From contig JAHCJW010000004.1 of the NCBI GenBank assembly GCA_026126125.1, positions 1-61,988 on the forward strand: DNA of 61,988 nucleotides. Reading direction: 5' to 3'. Positions 50,614-59,651 of this stretch are shown piece by piece. The notes below the pieces were generated by a model, which did not search any database, had not been told where the DNA came from, and saw only the letters and a program-made list of their open reading frames with translations. The DNA is from Devosia sp. (GTDB lineage Bacteria > Pseudomonadota > Alphaproteobacteria > Rhizobiales > Devosiaceae). Each line of letters opens with the position of its first letter. The stretch's first letter is position 1. Both the position numbers and the translations under genes were made by a program.

Positions 50614-52605
50614 ATGATCCGCCTCCACACCACGCCCAGCGGCTTTACCCTCCATCTCGGCGACAGGCTGCTGATCGCCCATGACGCGGCGGCGCCGGCC
50701 CTGTTCGTGGGACACGGCGATGCGCGCATGGACATGTATCGCGGCAATTTCGACATCGAGGATTATGTCAGCGAGCGCATCGCGCTACGCGGCGCGAAGA
50801 TCGAGGGCAATCGCGTCACTTTCTCGGCCAGCGCTGACAGCCCGCCGCTGCTGGCGCTCGAAGTGAGCGATGCCGGCCTGCAATTTGCCCCCCTCGATGT
50901 TAGCATCAACCGCTTCTGGCTGCGCATCGCCGCCGAGGCGGATGAGCATGTCTGGGGCGGCGGCGAGCAGATGTCCTATCTCGATTTGCGCGGCCGCCGC
51001 TTTCCGCTTTGGACCTCCGAGCCCGGCGTCGGCCGCGACAAGAGCACCGAGATCACCCGCCTCTCCGACCTGCACAACAAGGCCGGCGGGGATTATTGGA
51101 ACACCAATTATCCGCAGCCCACCTGGCTGTCCTCGCGCCGCTATAGCCTGCATGTGGACACCACTGCCTATTCGGCCTTCGATTTCCGCCACGCCGATTT
51201 CCACGAAATCGAGGTCTGGGAAATCCCGTCCCGCATCGAGCTGTTCGCCGGCGAAAATCTCGTCGACCTGGTCGGCGCGCTGTCGAGCCGTTTCGGCCGC
51301 CAGCCCGAAATGCCCGACTGGGTCTATCGCGGCGCCATTATCGGGCTCAAGGATGGCGAGAATTCCTTTGCGCGGCTGGAGAACATGCTCGCGGCGGGGG
51401 TCGAGGTGTCCGGGCTCTGGTGCGAGGACTGGGTGGGGCTGCGCCACACCAGTTTCGGCGCGCGCCTCTTCTGGGACTGGCAGGCCAATGAGAGCCGCTA
51501 TCCCCAGCTGTCCCGCCGCATCGCCGACTTGGACGCGCGCGGCATCAAATTCCTGGGCTATGTGAACCCCTATCTCGCCGCCGATGGCCCGCTCTTTACG
51601 GAAGCCGAGGCCGGCGGTTATTTCGCCACCAACGATGAGGGAAAGACGGCGCTGGTCGATTTCGGCGAGTTCGATTGCGGCGTGGTCGATTTCACCAATC
51701 AAGACGCCGCCGCATGGTTTGCCGAACGCGTCATCGGCCAGAACATGCTCGATTTCGGCCTCGCCGGCTGGATGGCCGATTTCGGCGAATATCTGCCCAT
51801 CGACGTGCATCTGGCCAATGGCGTTGATGCGCGACTGATGCACAATGCCTGGCCGACGCTGTGGGCCGAGGTCAATGCGCGCGCCGTCGCCAGCCGGGGC
51901 AAGACTGGCGAGGCGCTGTGGTTCATGCGTGCCGGCTTCACCGGCGTGCAGGCCCATTGCCCGCTGCTCTGGGGCGGCGACCAATCGGTGGATTTTTCCC
52001 GCCATGACGGACTGGTCACCGTCATCTGCGGTGCGCTGTCATCCGGCCTCGTCGGCAACGCCTATCACCACTCAGATATTGGCGGTTATACCAGCCTGTT
52101 CGGCAATCTGCGCACGCCGGAACTCATCATGCGCTGGTCTGAAATGGCGGCCTTCACCCCGGTCATGCGCAGCCATGAGGGCAATCGCCCCAAGGACAAT
52201 CTGCAACTCGACCAGGACGCGGACGTGCTCGCCCATTTCGCCCGCATGACACGGCTTTATCGCACCCTGGCGCCCTACCTTCGGCATCTTTCCGCCGAGG
52301 CGGCGTCGACGGGACTGCCGGTGCAGCGGCCGCTGTTCCTGCATTACGAGGCCGATGCGCAGACCCACACCATTCAGGACCAGTATCTCTACGGCGCCGA
52401 TATGCTCGTCGCCCCGGTGTGGCAGGCGGGCGCGGAAAGCCGCCAAGTCTATCTGCCCGCCGGCTCATGGGAACAGCTCTGGAGCGGCGAGAGCGTTCCT
52501 GGCGGAGACTGGATCGAGGCCCCTGCCCCGATCGGTTTTCCCGCGGTCTATTTCAATCCCGAAAGCCGCTTCGCGGACCTGTTCCGGCAGTTGCGCGCCC
52601 TATGA
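50614..52605 (+). CDS. yihQ: Sulfoquinovosidase, GH31 family (YihQ-like)
   Basis: A 663-residue alpha-glycosidase collinear with E. coli YihQ. Catalytic nucleophile Asp389 is in WMADFGEYLP and acid/base Asp456 in GGDQSVDF. Sulfonate-recognition positions read Lys246 (IIGLKDGEN), Glu271 (LWCEDWVG), Arg284 and Trp287 (ARLFWDW), that is the KERW variant I recall from the Agrobacterium enzyme, instead of QQRW in E. coli. It hydrolyses sulfoquinovosyl glycosides such as sulfoquinovosyl glycerol from plant sulfolipid. No signal peptide, so it acts after import. Ten bp after the SDR gene, 4-bp overlap with the exporter gene. Confidence 0.92.
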   Translation: MIRLHTTPSGFTLHLGDRLLIAHDAAAPALFVGHGDARMDMYRGNFDIEDYVSERIALRGAKIEGNRVTFSASADSPPLLALEVSDAGLQFAPLDVSINRFWLRIAAEADEHVWGGGEQMSYLDLRGRRFPLWTSEPGVGRDKSTEITRLSDLHNKAGGDYWNTNYPQPTWLSSRRYSLHVDTTAYSAFDFRHADFHEIEVWEIPSRIELFAGENLVDLVGALSSRFGRQPEMPDWVYRGAIIGLKDGENSFARLENMLAAGVEVSGLWCEDWVGLRHTSFGARLFWDWQANESRYPQLSRRIADLDARGIKFLGYVNPYLAADGPLFTEAEAGGYFATNDEGKTALVDFGEFDCGVVDFTNQDAAAWFAERVIGQNMLDFGLAGWMADFGEYLPIDVHLANGVDARLMHNAWPTLWAEVNARAVASRGKTGEALWFMRAGFTGVQAHCPLLWGGDQSVDFSRHDGLVTVICGALSSGLVGNAYHHSDIGGYTSLFGNLRTPELIMRWSEMAAFTPVMRSHEGNRPKDNLQLDQDADVLAHFARMTRLYRTLAPYLRHLSAEAASTGLPVQRPLFLHYEADAQTHTIQDQYLYGADMLVAPVWQAGAESRQVYLPAGSWEQLWSGESVPGGDWIEAPAPIGFPAVYFNPESRFADLFRQLRAL

Positions 52606-53381
52606 GTGGCGGCGTGCTCGATCTGGTGCTGGTCTGGCTGGTCGCCGGGGGCGCCGCCTGGGTGCAATCGCTCACCGGCTTTGCCTTTGGGCTGATCCTG
52701 GTCGGGGCCATCGGCCTCTTCCACCTGATCCCGCTGCCGGAGGCCGCGATCCTCTCCAGCCTGCTGGTTATCTTCAACGGCATGATGATGCTGCGCCGGG
52801 ATTGGCGCGCCATCGACCGGCAGGGCTTTGCGCTTCTGATGCTGGGGAGCCTGCCGGGGCTGCTGATCGGCTATGGGCTGCTGCTTTATCTGACCACCAG
52901 CGCGCTGTCGGCGCTGGCGCTTATCCTGGGCGCACTGATCATTTTCGGCGCGCTGCAATTGCTGCACCGTCCTGAGCCGCGCGAGCGGCGCAGCGGGCCG
53001 GTCTCCTTCATCACCACCGGCATGATCGGCGGCATCATGGGCGGGCTGTTTTCCACTGCCGGCCCGCCCATCATCTGGCAGATGTATCGCCAGCCTCTCA
53101 CCCATGTCATGGTGCGTTCCACGCTGGTCGCGGTTTTCTTCATCAATGCCGTGGCAAGGCTGGGGCTGGTCCTGGTCAGCACGGGCATTTCGGTGCGCGT
53201 GTGGCTGGCCGCTGCGGGGGCGCTGCCCATGGTGTTCCTGGGCACGCTGCTGGCCCAGAAATTTCCGCCCCCGGTCTCGTCCCTTGTCTTGCGGCGGAGC
53301 GCGGCCGCCCTGTTGCTGTTGTCCGGGCTGGCGCTGTGCCTGCCGCCGCTATTCACTCTCGCCAAGGAGATATTCTCATGA
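52602..53381 (+). CDS. TauE/SafE-family permease, probable sulfolactate exporter
   Basis: A 259-residue membrane protein with about eight hydrophobic segments and the two internal repeats of TauE/SafE: AAWVQSLTGFAFGLILVGAI in the first half and GMIGGIMGGLFSTAGPPIIW in the second. ATG 52602 overlaps the glycosidase stop (ATGA). In sulfo-ED bacteria a TauE-like permease is proposed to export the terminal C3 sulfonate, which suits its position next to the last enzyme. Confidence 0.88.
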   Translation: MSGGVLDLVLVWLVAGGAAWVQSLTGFAFGLILVGAIGLFHLIPLPEAAILSSLLVIFNGMMMLRRDWRAIDRQGFALLMLGSLPGLLIGYGLLLYLTTSALSALALILGALIIFGALQLLHRPEPRERRSGPVSFITTGMIGGIMGGLFSTAGPPIIWQMYRQPLTHVMVRSTLVAVFFINAVARLGLVLVSTGISVRVWLAAAGALPMVFLGTLLAQKFPPPVSSLVLRRSAAALLLLSGLALCLPPLFTLAKEIFS

Positions 53382-54838
53382 CCCAAGCGCTCAAGCTCGC
53401 CGACCCCAGCCTGCTCACCCACAATTGCCTGATCGGCGGGGTCTGGGTGGCGCCGGGCGAGGATGCCATCGCGGTGCGCGATCCCTTCGATAATGCGCTG
53501 ATCGCGCATGTGCCCGGGCTCGGGGCCGAGGCGGTCAACGAGGCCGTGGCCGCCGCCAAGGCGGCGATGCCGGCCTGGGCCGCGCGCCCCGCCAAGGAGC
53601 GCGCCGCCGTGCTGCGCCGCTGGTATGAGCTGATCCTCGCCAATGTCGAGGATCTGGCGCAGATCCTCACCGCCGAACAGGGCAAGCCGCTGGCCGAGGC
53701 CCGGGCCGAGATCACCTCCAATGCGGCGTATCTGGAATGGTTCGCCGAGGAGGCCAAGCGCGTCGAGGGCGACTTCATGGCCGGGCCCAATGCCAGCCAG
53801 CGCATCTTGGTGATGAAACAGCCCATCGGCGTCTGCGCCGCCATCACCCCGTGGAATTTCCCCAATGGCATGATTACCCGCAAGGCCGGCCCGGCGCTGG
53901 CCGCCGGCTGCGCCATGATCCTGAAACCCGCTAGCCAGACGCCGCTTTCGGCGCTGGCCCTGGCCGTGCTGGCCGAACGCGCCGGCGTGCCGCCCGGCAT
54001 ATTCTCGGTGATCACCGGCCCGGCCAAGCAGATCGGCGCCGCCATCACCTCCCATCCCGATATCGCCAAGATCAGCTTTACCGGCTCCACTGAAGTGGGC
54101 CGCTGGCTGCTCAAGGCGGCGGCCGACCAGGTCAAGCGCCTGTCGCTGGAACTGGGCGGCAATGCGCCCTTCCTGGTCTTCGACGATGCCGATCTCGATG
54201 CGGCCACCCAGGGCGCGCTGCTCTCCAAATTCCGCAATGCCGGCCAGACCTGCGTGTGCGCCAACCGCATCTATGTGCAGGAAAATGTGGCCGAAGCCTT
54301 CACCGAAAAGCTCATAGCGCATATGGACGGGCTGCGGCTGGGCCGGGGTACCGCGCCGGACGTCAATGTCGGCCCGCTGATCGACGAGCACGCCATGGCC
54401 AAGATGCAGGAGCATGTCAAGGATGCCCTCGCCCATGGCGCAGAGTTGCGCCGGGGCGGCAAGCCATCGGCGTTGGGCGGCACATTCTTTGAGCCGACCC
54501 TGATCACCGGGGTGACGCAGGAGATGAAGGTGGCGCGCGAGGAAACCTTCGCGCCGCTGGCCGCCATCATCACCTTCAAGGATGAAGCCGAGGGCGTGGC
54601 CATGGCCAACCAGTCCGAATTCGGCCTCGCCGCCTATTTCTACGCCCGCGACATCGGCCGCATCTTCCGCGTCGGGGAAGCGCTGGAAGCCGGCATGGTC
54701 GGCGTCAACACCCCCGCGCTTGCCAACGAAGTCGCCCCTTTCGGTGGCGTCAAGCAGTCCGGCATCGGCCGGGAGGGCTCCAAATACGGCATCGAGGAAT
54801 ATCTGGAGATCAAATATCTGGCGCTGGGCGGCATCTGA
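53378..54838 (+). CDS. Aldehyde dehydrogenase, probable 3-sulfolactaldehyde dehydrogenase
   Basis: A 486-residue GabD-like dehydrogenase from ATG 53378, behind AAGGAGA and overlapping the exporter stop. Motifs: TPWNFPNGMITRKAGPALAAG, FTGSTEVGRWLL, LELGGNAPFLVFDDADLD (general-base Glu) and FRNAGQTCVCANR (nucleophile Cys). The C-terminus GGVKQSGIGREGSKYGIEEY is typical of succinate-semialdehyde dehydrogenases. Within this operon it should oxidise sulfolactaldehyde to sulfolactate. Last gene of the operon. Confidence 0.88.
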   Translation: MTQALKLADPSLLTHNCLIGGVWVAPGEDAIAVRDPFDNALIAHVPGLGAEAVNEAVAAAKAAMPAWAARPAKERAAVLRRWYELILANVEDLAQILTAEQGKPLAEARAEITSNAAYLEWFAEEAKRVEGDFMAGPNASQRILVMKQPIGVCAAITPWNFPNGMITRKAGPALAAGCAMILKPASQTPLSALALAVLAERAGVPPGIFSVITGPAKQIGAAITSHPDIAKISFTGSTEVGRWLLKAAADQVKRLSLELGGNAPFLVFDDADLDAATQGALLSKFRNAGQTCVCANRIYVQENVAEAFTEKLIAHMDGLRLGRGTAPDVNVGPLIDEHAMAKMQEHVKDALAHGAELRRGGKPSALGGTFFEPTLITGVTQEMKVAREETFAPLAAIITFKDEAEGVAMANQSEFGLAAYFYARDIGRIFRVGEALEAGMVGVNTPALANEVAPFGGVKQSGIGREGSKYGIEEYLEIKYLALGGI

Positions 54839-54902
54839 AGCCCGGAAACAAACCGCAGCTATCCGCAAGGGGCTGTTCATGACAGCACCGCGTCCCATAG
54901 CG

Positions 54903-55340
54903 TGTCCGTCATCAGCACGTATGTCCCAGAATTGGGTTTGCGGCTTAAGGAGAGTTCTGGTCTCGTCTGAACGACGAAAGACACCAGAATGACAATGAAA
55001 ACCGTTAAGACGAGGAAGCCCGCCGAGCAGGCGGTCAAAGATATCTGCCGCGCGACGCTGCGGCACTTTTCTGCCGAAGACAAGATCCGGGTTGTTCTGG
55101 ATGGCCTGCGGTGGGAACAGCATTGCCGAACAAATTATCGACATGGCCCTGGAACACTCTGAGCTAAGTCCCCGCGAGTTGGCGGTGCGCTTCACCGACG
55201 AGAAGGGCTACTTCAACTCGGAAGCCAGTGTTTACAGGCTTCTCAAAGCCCATGATCTGATCACCAGCCCGGCCTAGATGGTGATCAAGGCAGCAGATCA
55301 GTTCCACACCAAGACTGCGCGTCTCAACCAGATGTGGCAG
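54903..55340 (+). mobile_element. IS3-family relic, left end, orfA start fused to orfB (copy 2)
   Basis: The left end TGTCCGTCATCA and leader match copy 1 at 13401, same strand. orfA begins at 54989 (MTMKTVKTRKPAEQAVKDI) and reads to VVLDGLR. After a one-base loss, SIAE is joined directly to orfB QIIDMALEHSELSPREL through LLKAHDLITSPA. A TAG then interrupts before MVIKAADQFHTKTARLNQMW. The internal deletion removes the end of orfA and the start of orfB; the catalytic DDE region is gone. Confidence 0.8.
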
Positions 55341-55613
55341 ATGGAGCAAGCTGGCAGCAGTAAAGGCAGCCCCACCGCCAAAGCTCAAGATGCGCGCGCA
55401 TCGTTCAGGCGCCTGGGCCCGGCGGTACTGCCCGTGGAAGGACCCACACCAAAACGAGTGATACTCCCATCCCGATTTCGAGCGACCAAAATGGGGGGAT
55501 AGTGGACTGACAGCTTGTGGACGACGTTGAGGCAATTGCGGGCGGCCATTATGTGCGTCCAGGGCGGCCCATGGCCATCGACCAGATGCCGGCCTTAGTC
55601 GTCAAAGTAATCG
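55341..55613. other. Intergenic, no gene recognised
   Basis: Between the IS3 relic and the truncated lacI. Short open frames on both strands have no ribosome site or recognisable protein; GC-rich with no clear repeat. Probably further IS debris. Confidence 0.5.
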
Positions 55614-56525
55614 TTAAGCGTCAGCTGGGCCAGTCGACTCACGAAGAACCAATTTCGTCTTCGTCGAAACGATCGTGGGTTCCCCCGCCGGGGTCTGGAT
55701 TAGTTCCAACGCCATAGTCACCGCGCGCTCACCCAATTCATCAATCGGCTGAGCGATACTGGTCAGTGCAGGCGTCAGAATTTCGGCCATCGAGTCGTCA
55801 TAGCCGATGATGGATATATCCTGCGGCACACGAAGGCCCGCTTCGCTGATTGCCTGAAGGGCTGCGGCGGCCAGAAGGTCGGAACCGCAGACAACGGCCG
55901 TCGGGCGTTCGGGGGATGCGAGGAACTGTTTCATCAGACGATGACCGGACTGCCGAACAGGCTTGCTGCCGTCATAACAAGGGCCGGAGAGGATTTGATC
56001 GGGGCGAACCTCTATCCCGTGTCTCTGCAGGTTTTCACGGAAGAGTCTTTCGCGGACCGCTTCGATCGCGTCCTCGGGACGGCCCTCCATGCGACGGGAG
56101 TCGGCCTCGCCCCCGAGATAGGCAAAGCGGCGATGGCCGAGGGCGTGGAGATGATCGATGGCCTCTCGCATACCATCATGCGCATCAACGGTGACGATCC
56201 CGCCGACATTGGCGATCCCGCGCTCGACCTGCACCGTGGGAATCCCATTGTCGGCGATCAGCCTAACATTGGTCGGATCGATGGCCGAACAGAAGATCAC
56301 GGCATCGACATGGTGTTCGAGAAAACGATGCATACCAGCAGCTTCGACTTCGGTGTCGGCATTGTTGTTCAAGGTGAGAACCGTGTATTCCTGCCTGAGG
56401 GCTTCGACCTGGACAGCATGCGCCACCGCAGGATGGAACGCGTTGAGGCGCGACTCGCTAACGACGAGGCCCAGCGTGTAGCTGCGGCTCGTGCCCGGTG
56501 GTTTGCCGGCCCGCAACTCGATCGC
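55614..56525 (-). pseudogene. LacI-family regulator lacking its DNA-binding domain
   Basis: About 300 residues of a LacI/GalR effector domain are intact: RSYTLGLVVSESRLNAFHP at the N-side, then FCSAIDPTNVRLI, RFAYLGGEADSRRM, AVVCGSDLLAAAAL and ISIIGYDDSMAEILTP. Homology continues upstream only to the end of the hinge (AIELRAGKPPG, near 56525), where the helix-turn-helix should begin but the sequence switches to a binding-protein fragment on the other strand. Without the DNA-binding domain it cannot be a normal repressor. Confidence 0.85.
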
Positions 56526-56754
56526 GGCCGAGCCCTACTTCCAGGAAAACGCCAACATCAAGTACATCATCGATACCTATCTGCCTGTTGCCAAGACCAT
56601 GTCCGCCACTGGCGGCGGCACGTTCCCGGCGCTCAATGAGGTGGATGGTGACGGCTTCCTGATGAGCCTGATGCAGGCGATCTGGCAAGGTCAGCCCATC
56701 GCAGAGCCGGCTGCCGCTGCACAGTCTCACCTCGAAGAAATCCTGGCAGACTGA
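56520..56754 (+). pseudogene. C-terminal fragment of a sugar-binding protein
   Basis: About 78 codons beginning SIAAEPYFQENANIKYI and ending AAAQSHLEEILAD match the last part of CUT1 receptors (helical C-lobe with DTYLPVAKTM and LMSLMQAIWQGQPIAE). The first roughly 330 codons, including the signal peptide, are missing. Its stop overlaps the MalF-like start (TGATG), showing it was the first gene of the downstream operon before the deletion. Confidence 0.8.
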
Positions 56755-57668
56755 TGAACGCCGCCCTTGATACCAAGGAGGCTTCTGCCTGGCGCATCCG
56801 CGCCAGGCAGTTCTTGGCCCCTGAATTCGTCACCCCGGCCATTTTGCTGGCGCCCTCGATCCTGCTGTTGCTGGTCGTGATCGCCTATCCCATGTTGCAG
56901 GGGTTCTATTTCAGCTTCACCGACGGCTTGCTGATGAAAAGCGGAGATTTCGTCGGCATCGCAAACTACACCAAGCTGCTGAGCCAGCCCGCCTTCTGGC
57001 ACTCGCTTCGTTTCAGCGCCATTTTTGCCGCTTGCAACATCGTCGGCTGCTATCTGCTGGGCCTGGGGCTTGCCCTGCTGCTGCAGATGGACATGCCGGG
57101 GCGTGGCGCTTTCCGCGTGCTCCTGCTGCTGCCATGGATCGTGCCGTCGCTGGTCTCGATCGTGTCCTGGCGCTGGATGGTCAATGACGAGCGCGCGCTC
57201 TTCAATCAGATCATCACGCTTTTCGGCGGCGATCCGATCTTTTTCCTGTCCGACAGCAATTGGGCAGTGACCATCGTCATCCTGATCAAGATCTGGCGCA
57301 GCTTTCCCTTCATGATGCTGTCACTGTTGGCAGCCCTCCAGAGCATTGACCGCAGCCTCTATGAAGCGGCAGCCATCGACGGTGCCACGCGTTGGCAATC
57401 GTTCTGGAACGTGACGCTGCCGCAGATCAAGAACATCTCGATCGTGCTGTGCCTGCTCATGACTATCTGGAGCGTCAACGACTTCGATACGCCATGGCTT
57501 CTTGCCCAGGGCGGTCCGGCCAATGCGACGGAAAACCTCGTGGTGCTCGCCTATCGCTACACCTTCGCCCGCAACGACGTCGGCATGGGCGCAGCGACAT
57601 CTTTCATCACCCTCTTCGTCCTGATGGCGCTGGTCTTCTTCCTGCTCCGTCTGCAGCGCAGGAGCTGA
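56754..57668 (+). CDS. Sugar ABC transporter permease, MalF-type (cluster 5)
   Basis: A 304-residue permease, membrane segments from about residue 27, EAA loop YEAAAIDGATRWQSFWNVTL near residues 200-220. Intact, but its receptor gene immediately upstream is reduced to a fragment and the original promoter is probably lost, so expression and function are uncertain. Confidence 0.9.
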   Translation: MNAALDTKEASAWRIRARQFLAPEFVTPAILLAPSILLLLVVIAYPMLQGFYFSFTDGLLMKSGDFVGIANYTKLLSQPAFWHSLRFSAIFAACNIVGCYLLGLGLALLLQMDMPGRGAFRVLLLLPWIVPSLVSIVSWRWMVNDERALFNQIITLFGGDPIFFLSDSNWAVTIVILIKIWRSFPFMMLSLLAALQSIDRSLYEAAAIDGATRWQSFWNVTLPQIKNISIVLCLLMTIWSVNDFDTPWLLAQGGPANATENLVVLAYRYTFARNDVGMGAATSFITLFVLMALVFFLLRLQRRS

Positions 57669-57670
57669 CC

Positions 57671-58498
57671 ATGACGAACGACACTTTCTTCAAGCGTTGG
57701 GGACTTGCCGGACTGATGGCGGTGATCTGTCTGTTGGTAAACCTGCCAATCATTCTGATGGCGCTCAATTCGCTGCAGACAACCGAGCAGATCCTCGCCT
57801 CGCGCAACATCATCCCGGCCTCGTTCTCACTGGCCAACTACCAGGGACTGACCAATACGCCGTTCTTTACCTATCTGCGCAATTCGCTGGTGGTGTCCCT
57901 AGGCGCCACGGCCTTCAGCGTCACCGCCGCCATTCTTGGGGGTTACGCCCTCTCCCGCTTCCGCAATGGACTGCTCAACGCGTACTCCACTGCGCTCTTT
58001 GCGGTGCAGATGTTCCCCATCATCCTGGCGCTCATCCCGCTCTTCCTGCTGTTCCGCCCTCTGGGCTTCATCAACTCGCCGGTCTCGGTGATCATCGTCT
58101 ATTCGGTGGTCAACCTGCCCTTCGTGACCTGGATGGCGCGCAGCTACTTCGACACCATTCCGCGTGAACTGGAGGAAGCCGCATTGATCGACGGCTGCGG
58201 ACACATCGAAGCCTTCTTCAGGATCGTCTTACCGCTTTCCGGGCCCGGCCTCGCCGCTGTCTCCATCTTCGCCTTCCTCTTTTCCTACAACGAGTTCTTC
58301 GTCGCCAATGTGTTCCTGCGGAACGCCGAGGCCATGACATTACCAGTCGGTATCCAGATGTTCATGCAGCAATTCTCGACCGACTGGGGAAGCCTGATGG
58401 CAGCCGCCACGCTCACCATGCTGCCCACGCTGGTTCTCTTCCTCTTCGTCCAGAAATTCATCACCCACGGTGCCATGGCCGGTGGGGTGAAAGGATAG
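57671..58498 (+). CDS. Sugar ABC transporter permease, MalG-type (cluster 5)
   Basis: A 275-residue permease starting at ATG 57671, two bp after the previous stop. EAA loop LEEAALIDGCGHIEAFFRIV near residues 170-190; ends in ITHGAMAGGVKG, as usual for MalG-like proteins. Followed after 3 bp by the ATPase gene. Confidence 0.92.
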   Translation: MTNDTFFKRWGLAGLMAVICLLVNLPIILMALNSLQTTEQILASRNIIPASFSLANYQGLTNTPFFTYLRNSLVVSLGATAFSVTAAILGGYALSRFRNGLLNAYSTALFAVQMFPIILALIPLFLLFRPLGFINSPVSVIIVYSVVNLPFVTWMARSYFDTIPRELEEAALIDGCGHIEAFFRIVLPLSGPGLAAVSIFAFLFSYNEFFVANVFLRNAEAMTLPVGIQMFMQQFSTDWGSLMAAATLTMLPTLVLFLFVQKFITHGAMAGGVKG

Positions 58499-58501
58499 AA
58501 A

Positions 58502-59569
58502 ATGGCTTCTCTCTCCGTTCAATCCGTCAAGAAGAGCTATGGCACAGTGCCGGTGCTGCATGGCGTCGATGTGGAAATCAAGGATGGCGAATTCCTGATC
58601 CTTGTCGGTCCTTCGGGATGCGGCAAGTCCACCCTGCTCCGCATGATTGCCGGTCTTGAATCGATCACTGGCGGCACGATCAAGATCGGCGACCGCGTGG
58701 TGAATGATCTGCCACCCAAGGCCCGCGACATCGCCATGGTGTTCCAGTCCTATGCGCTCTACCCGCATATGACGGTGGCGCAGAACATGGGCTTTTCGCT
58801 CAAACTGGCCAAGCGTCCAAAGGCCGAGATCGACGCTGCGGTCCGCAAGGCCGCCGATATTCTCGCCCTGGGGAGCCTGCTTGAGCGCACGCCAAAGCAG
58901 CTTTCAGGTGGCCAGCGGCAACGTGTGGCCATGGGGCGCGCCATCGTGCGCAACCCCGCGGTCTTCCTCTTCGATGAGCCCCTGAGCAATCTCGACGCAA
59001 AACTGCGCGTGCAGATGCGCGCCGAAATCAAGGAACTGCACCAGCGGCTGGGCACCACCATCGTCTATGTGACCCACGACCAGATCGAGGCCATGACCAT
59101 GGCTGACCGGATCGTCGTCATGCATGGCGGCGTCGTGGAACAGATTGGCCGACCGCTCGATCTCTATGATCGACCGGCCAACCTTTTCGTCGCCGGTTTC
59201 ATCGGCTCGCCATCGATGAACCTGATCGAGGGCGAAGCGAACGGGGCGGGCGGCTTTGTTGCCGGGGACGGCGCAGTCCTTCCCCTCTCCGGCCTCAAGG
59301 CCCCTGCTGGGCGTGACTTGGTCCTCGGCATTCGACCCGAGCACCTGGAACTGGCCGAGGCGGGCACTCCGGGCAGCATCGCCGGCAAGGTCGTCGTAAC
59401 CGAGCCGACGGGATCCGAGACCCAAGTCACCATTCGCGTGGGGAAAACAGATCTCCTCGCCCTGTTCCATAGCAGGCTCGATGCCGAGCCGGGTGATGAG
59501 ATCCATTTAAGAGCCATGCCTTCAACCATGCACCTTTTCGATAAGGCCAGTGGCAGGCGCCTCGATTAG
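58502..59569 (+). CDS. Sugar ABC transporter ATP-binding protein, UgpC/MalK type (cluster 5)
   Basis: A 355-residue ATPase: Walker A GPSGCGKST, Q-loop MVFQSYALYP, signature LSGGQRQRVAMGRA, Walker B VFLFDEPLSNLDAKL, switch VTHDQIEAMT, and C-terminal TOBE domain. Very like the protein at 26997-28076. It may still serve other transporters even if its own receptor is gone. Confidence 0.95.
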   Translation: MASLSVQSVKKSYGTVPVLHGVDVEIKDGEFLILVGPSGCGKSTLLRMIAGLESITGGTIKIGDRVVNDLPPKARDIAMVFQSYALYPHMTVAQNMGFSLKLAKRPKAEIDAAVRKAADILALGSLLERTPKQLSGGQRQRVAMGRAIVRNPAVFLFDEPLSNLDAKLRVQMRAEIKELHQRLGTTIVYVTHDQIEAMTMADRIVVMHGGVVEQIGRPLDLYDRPANLFVAGFIGSPSMNLIEGEANGAGGFVAGDGAVLPLSGLKAPAGRDLVLGIRPEHLELAEAGTPGSIAGKVVVTEPTGSETQVTIRVGKTDLLALFHSRLDAEPGDEIHLRAMPSTMHLFDKASGRRLD

Positions 59570-59651
59570 CTCAAAGACAACGGCTCCGGCCGTCGCGGGA
59601 CATCGACCTCCCAACGGTGCCCGCCCTCCCATTAAATCGAAAGTCAAAACC

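Noticed and set aside
53378-54838. Succinate-semialdehyde dehydrogenase GabD
   Set aside because: Sequence type is GabD-like, but there is no GABA pathway gene nearby, while the sulfo-ED pathway needs exactly one such dehydrogenase at this place.
52886-55195. A 769-codon minus-strand open frame
   Set aside because: Antisense to the TauE gene, aldehyde dehydrogenase and IS3 relic. No recognisable domain; crosses unrelated elements.
55278-55502. Small frame after the IS3 relic
   Set aside because: Its first residues (VIKAADQFHTKTA) are the continuation of the broken IS3 orfB behind a stop codon; the remainder is unrelated filler.
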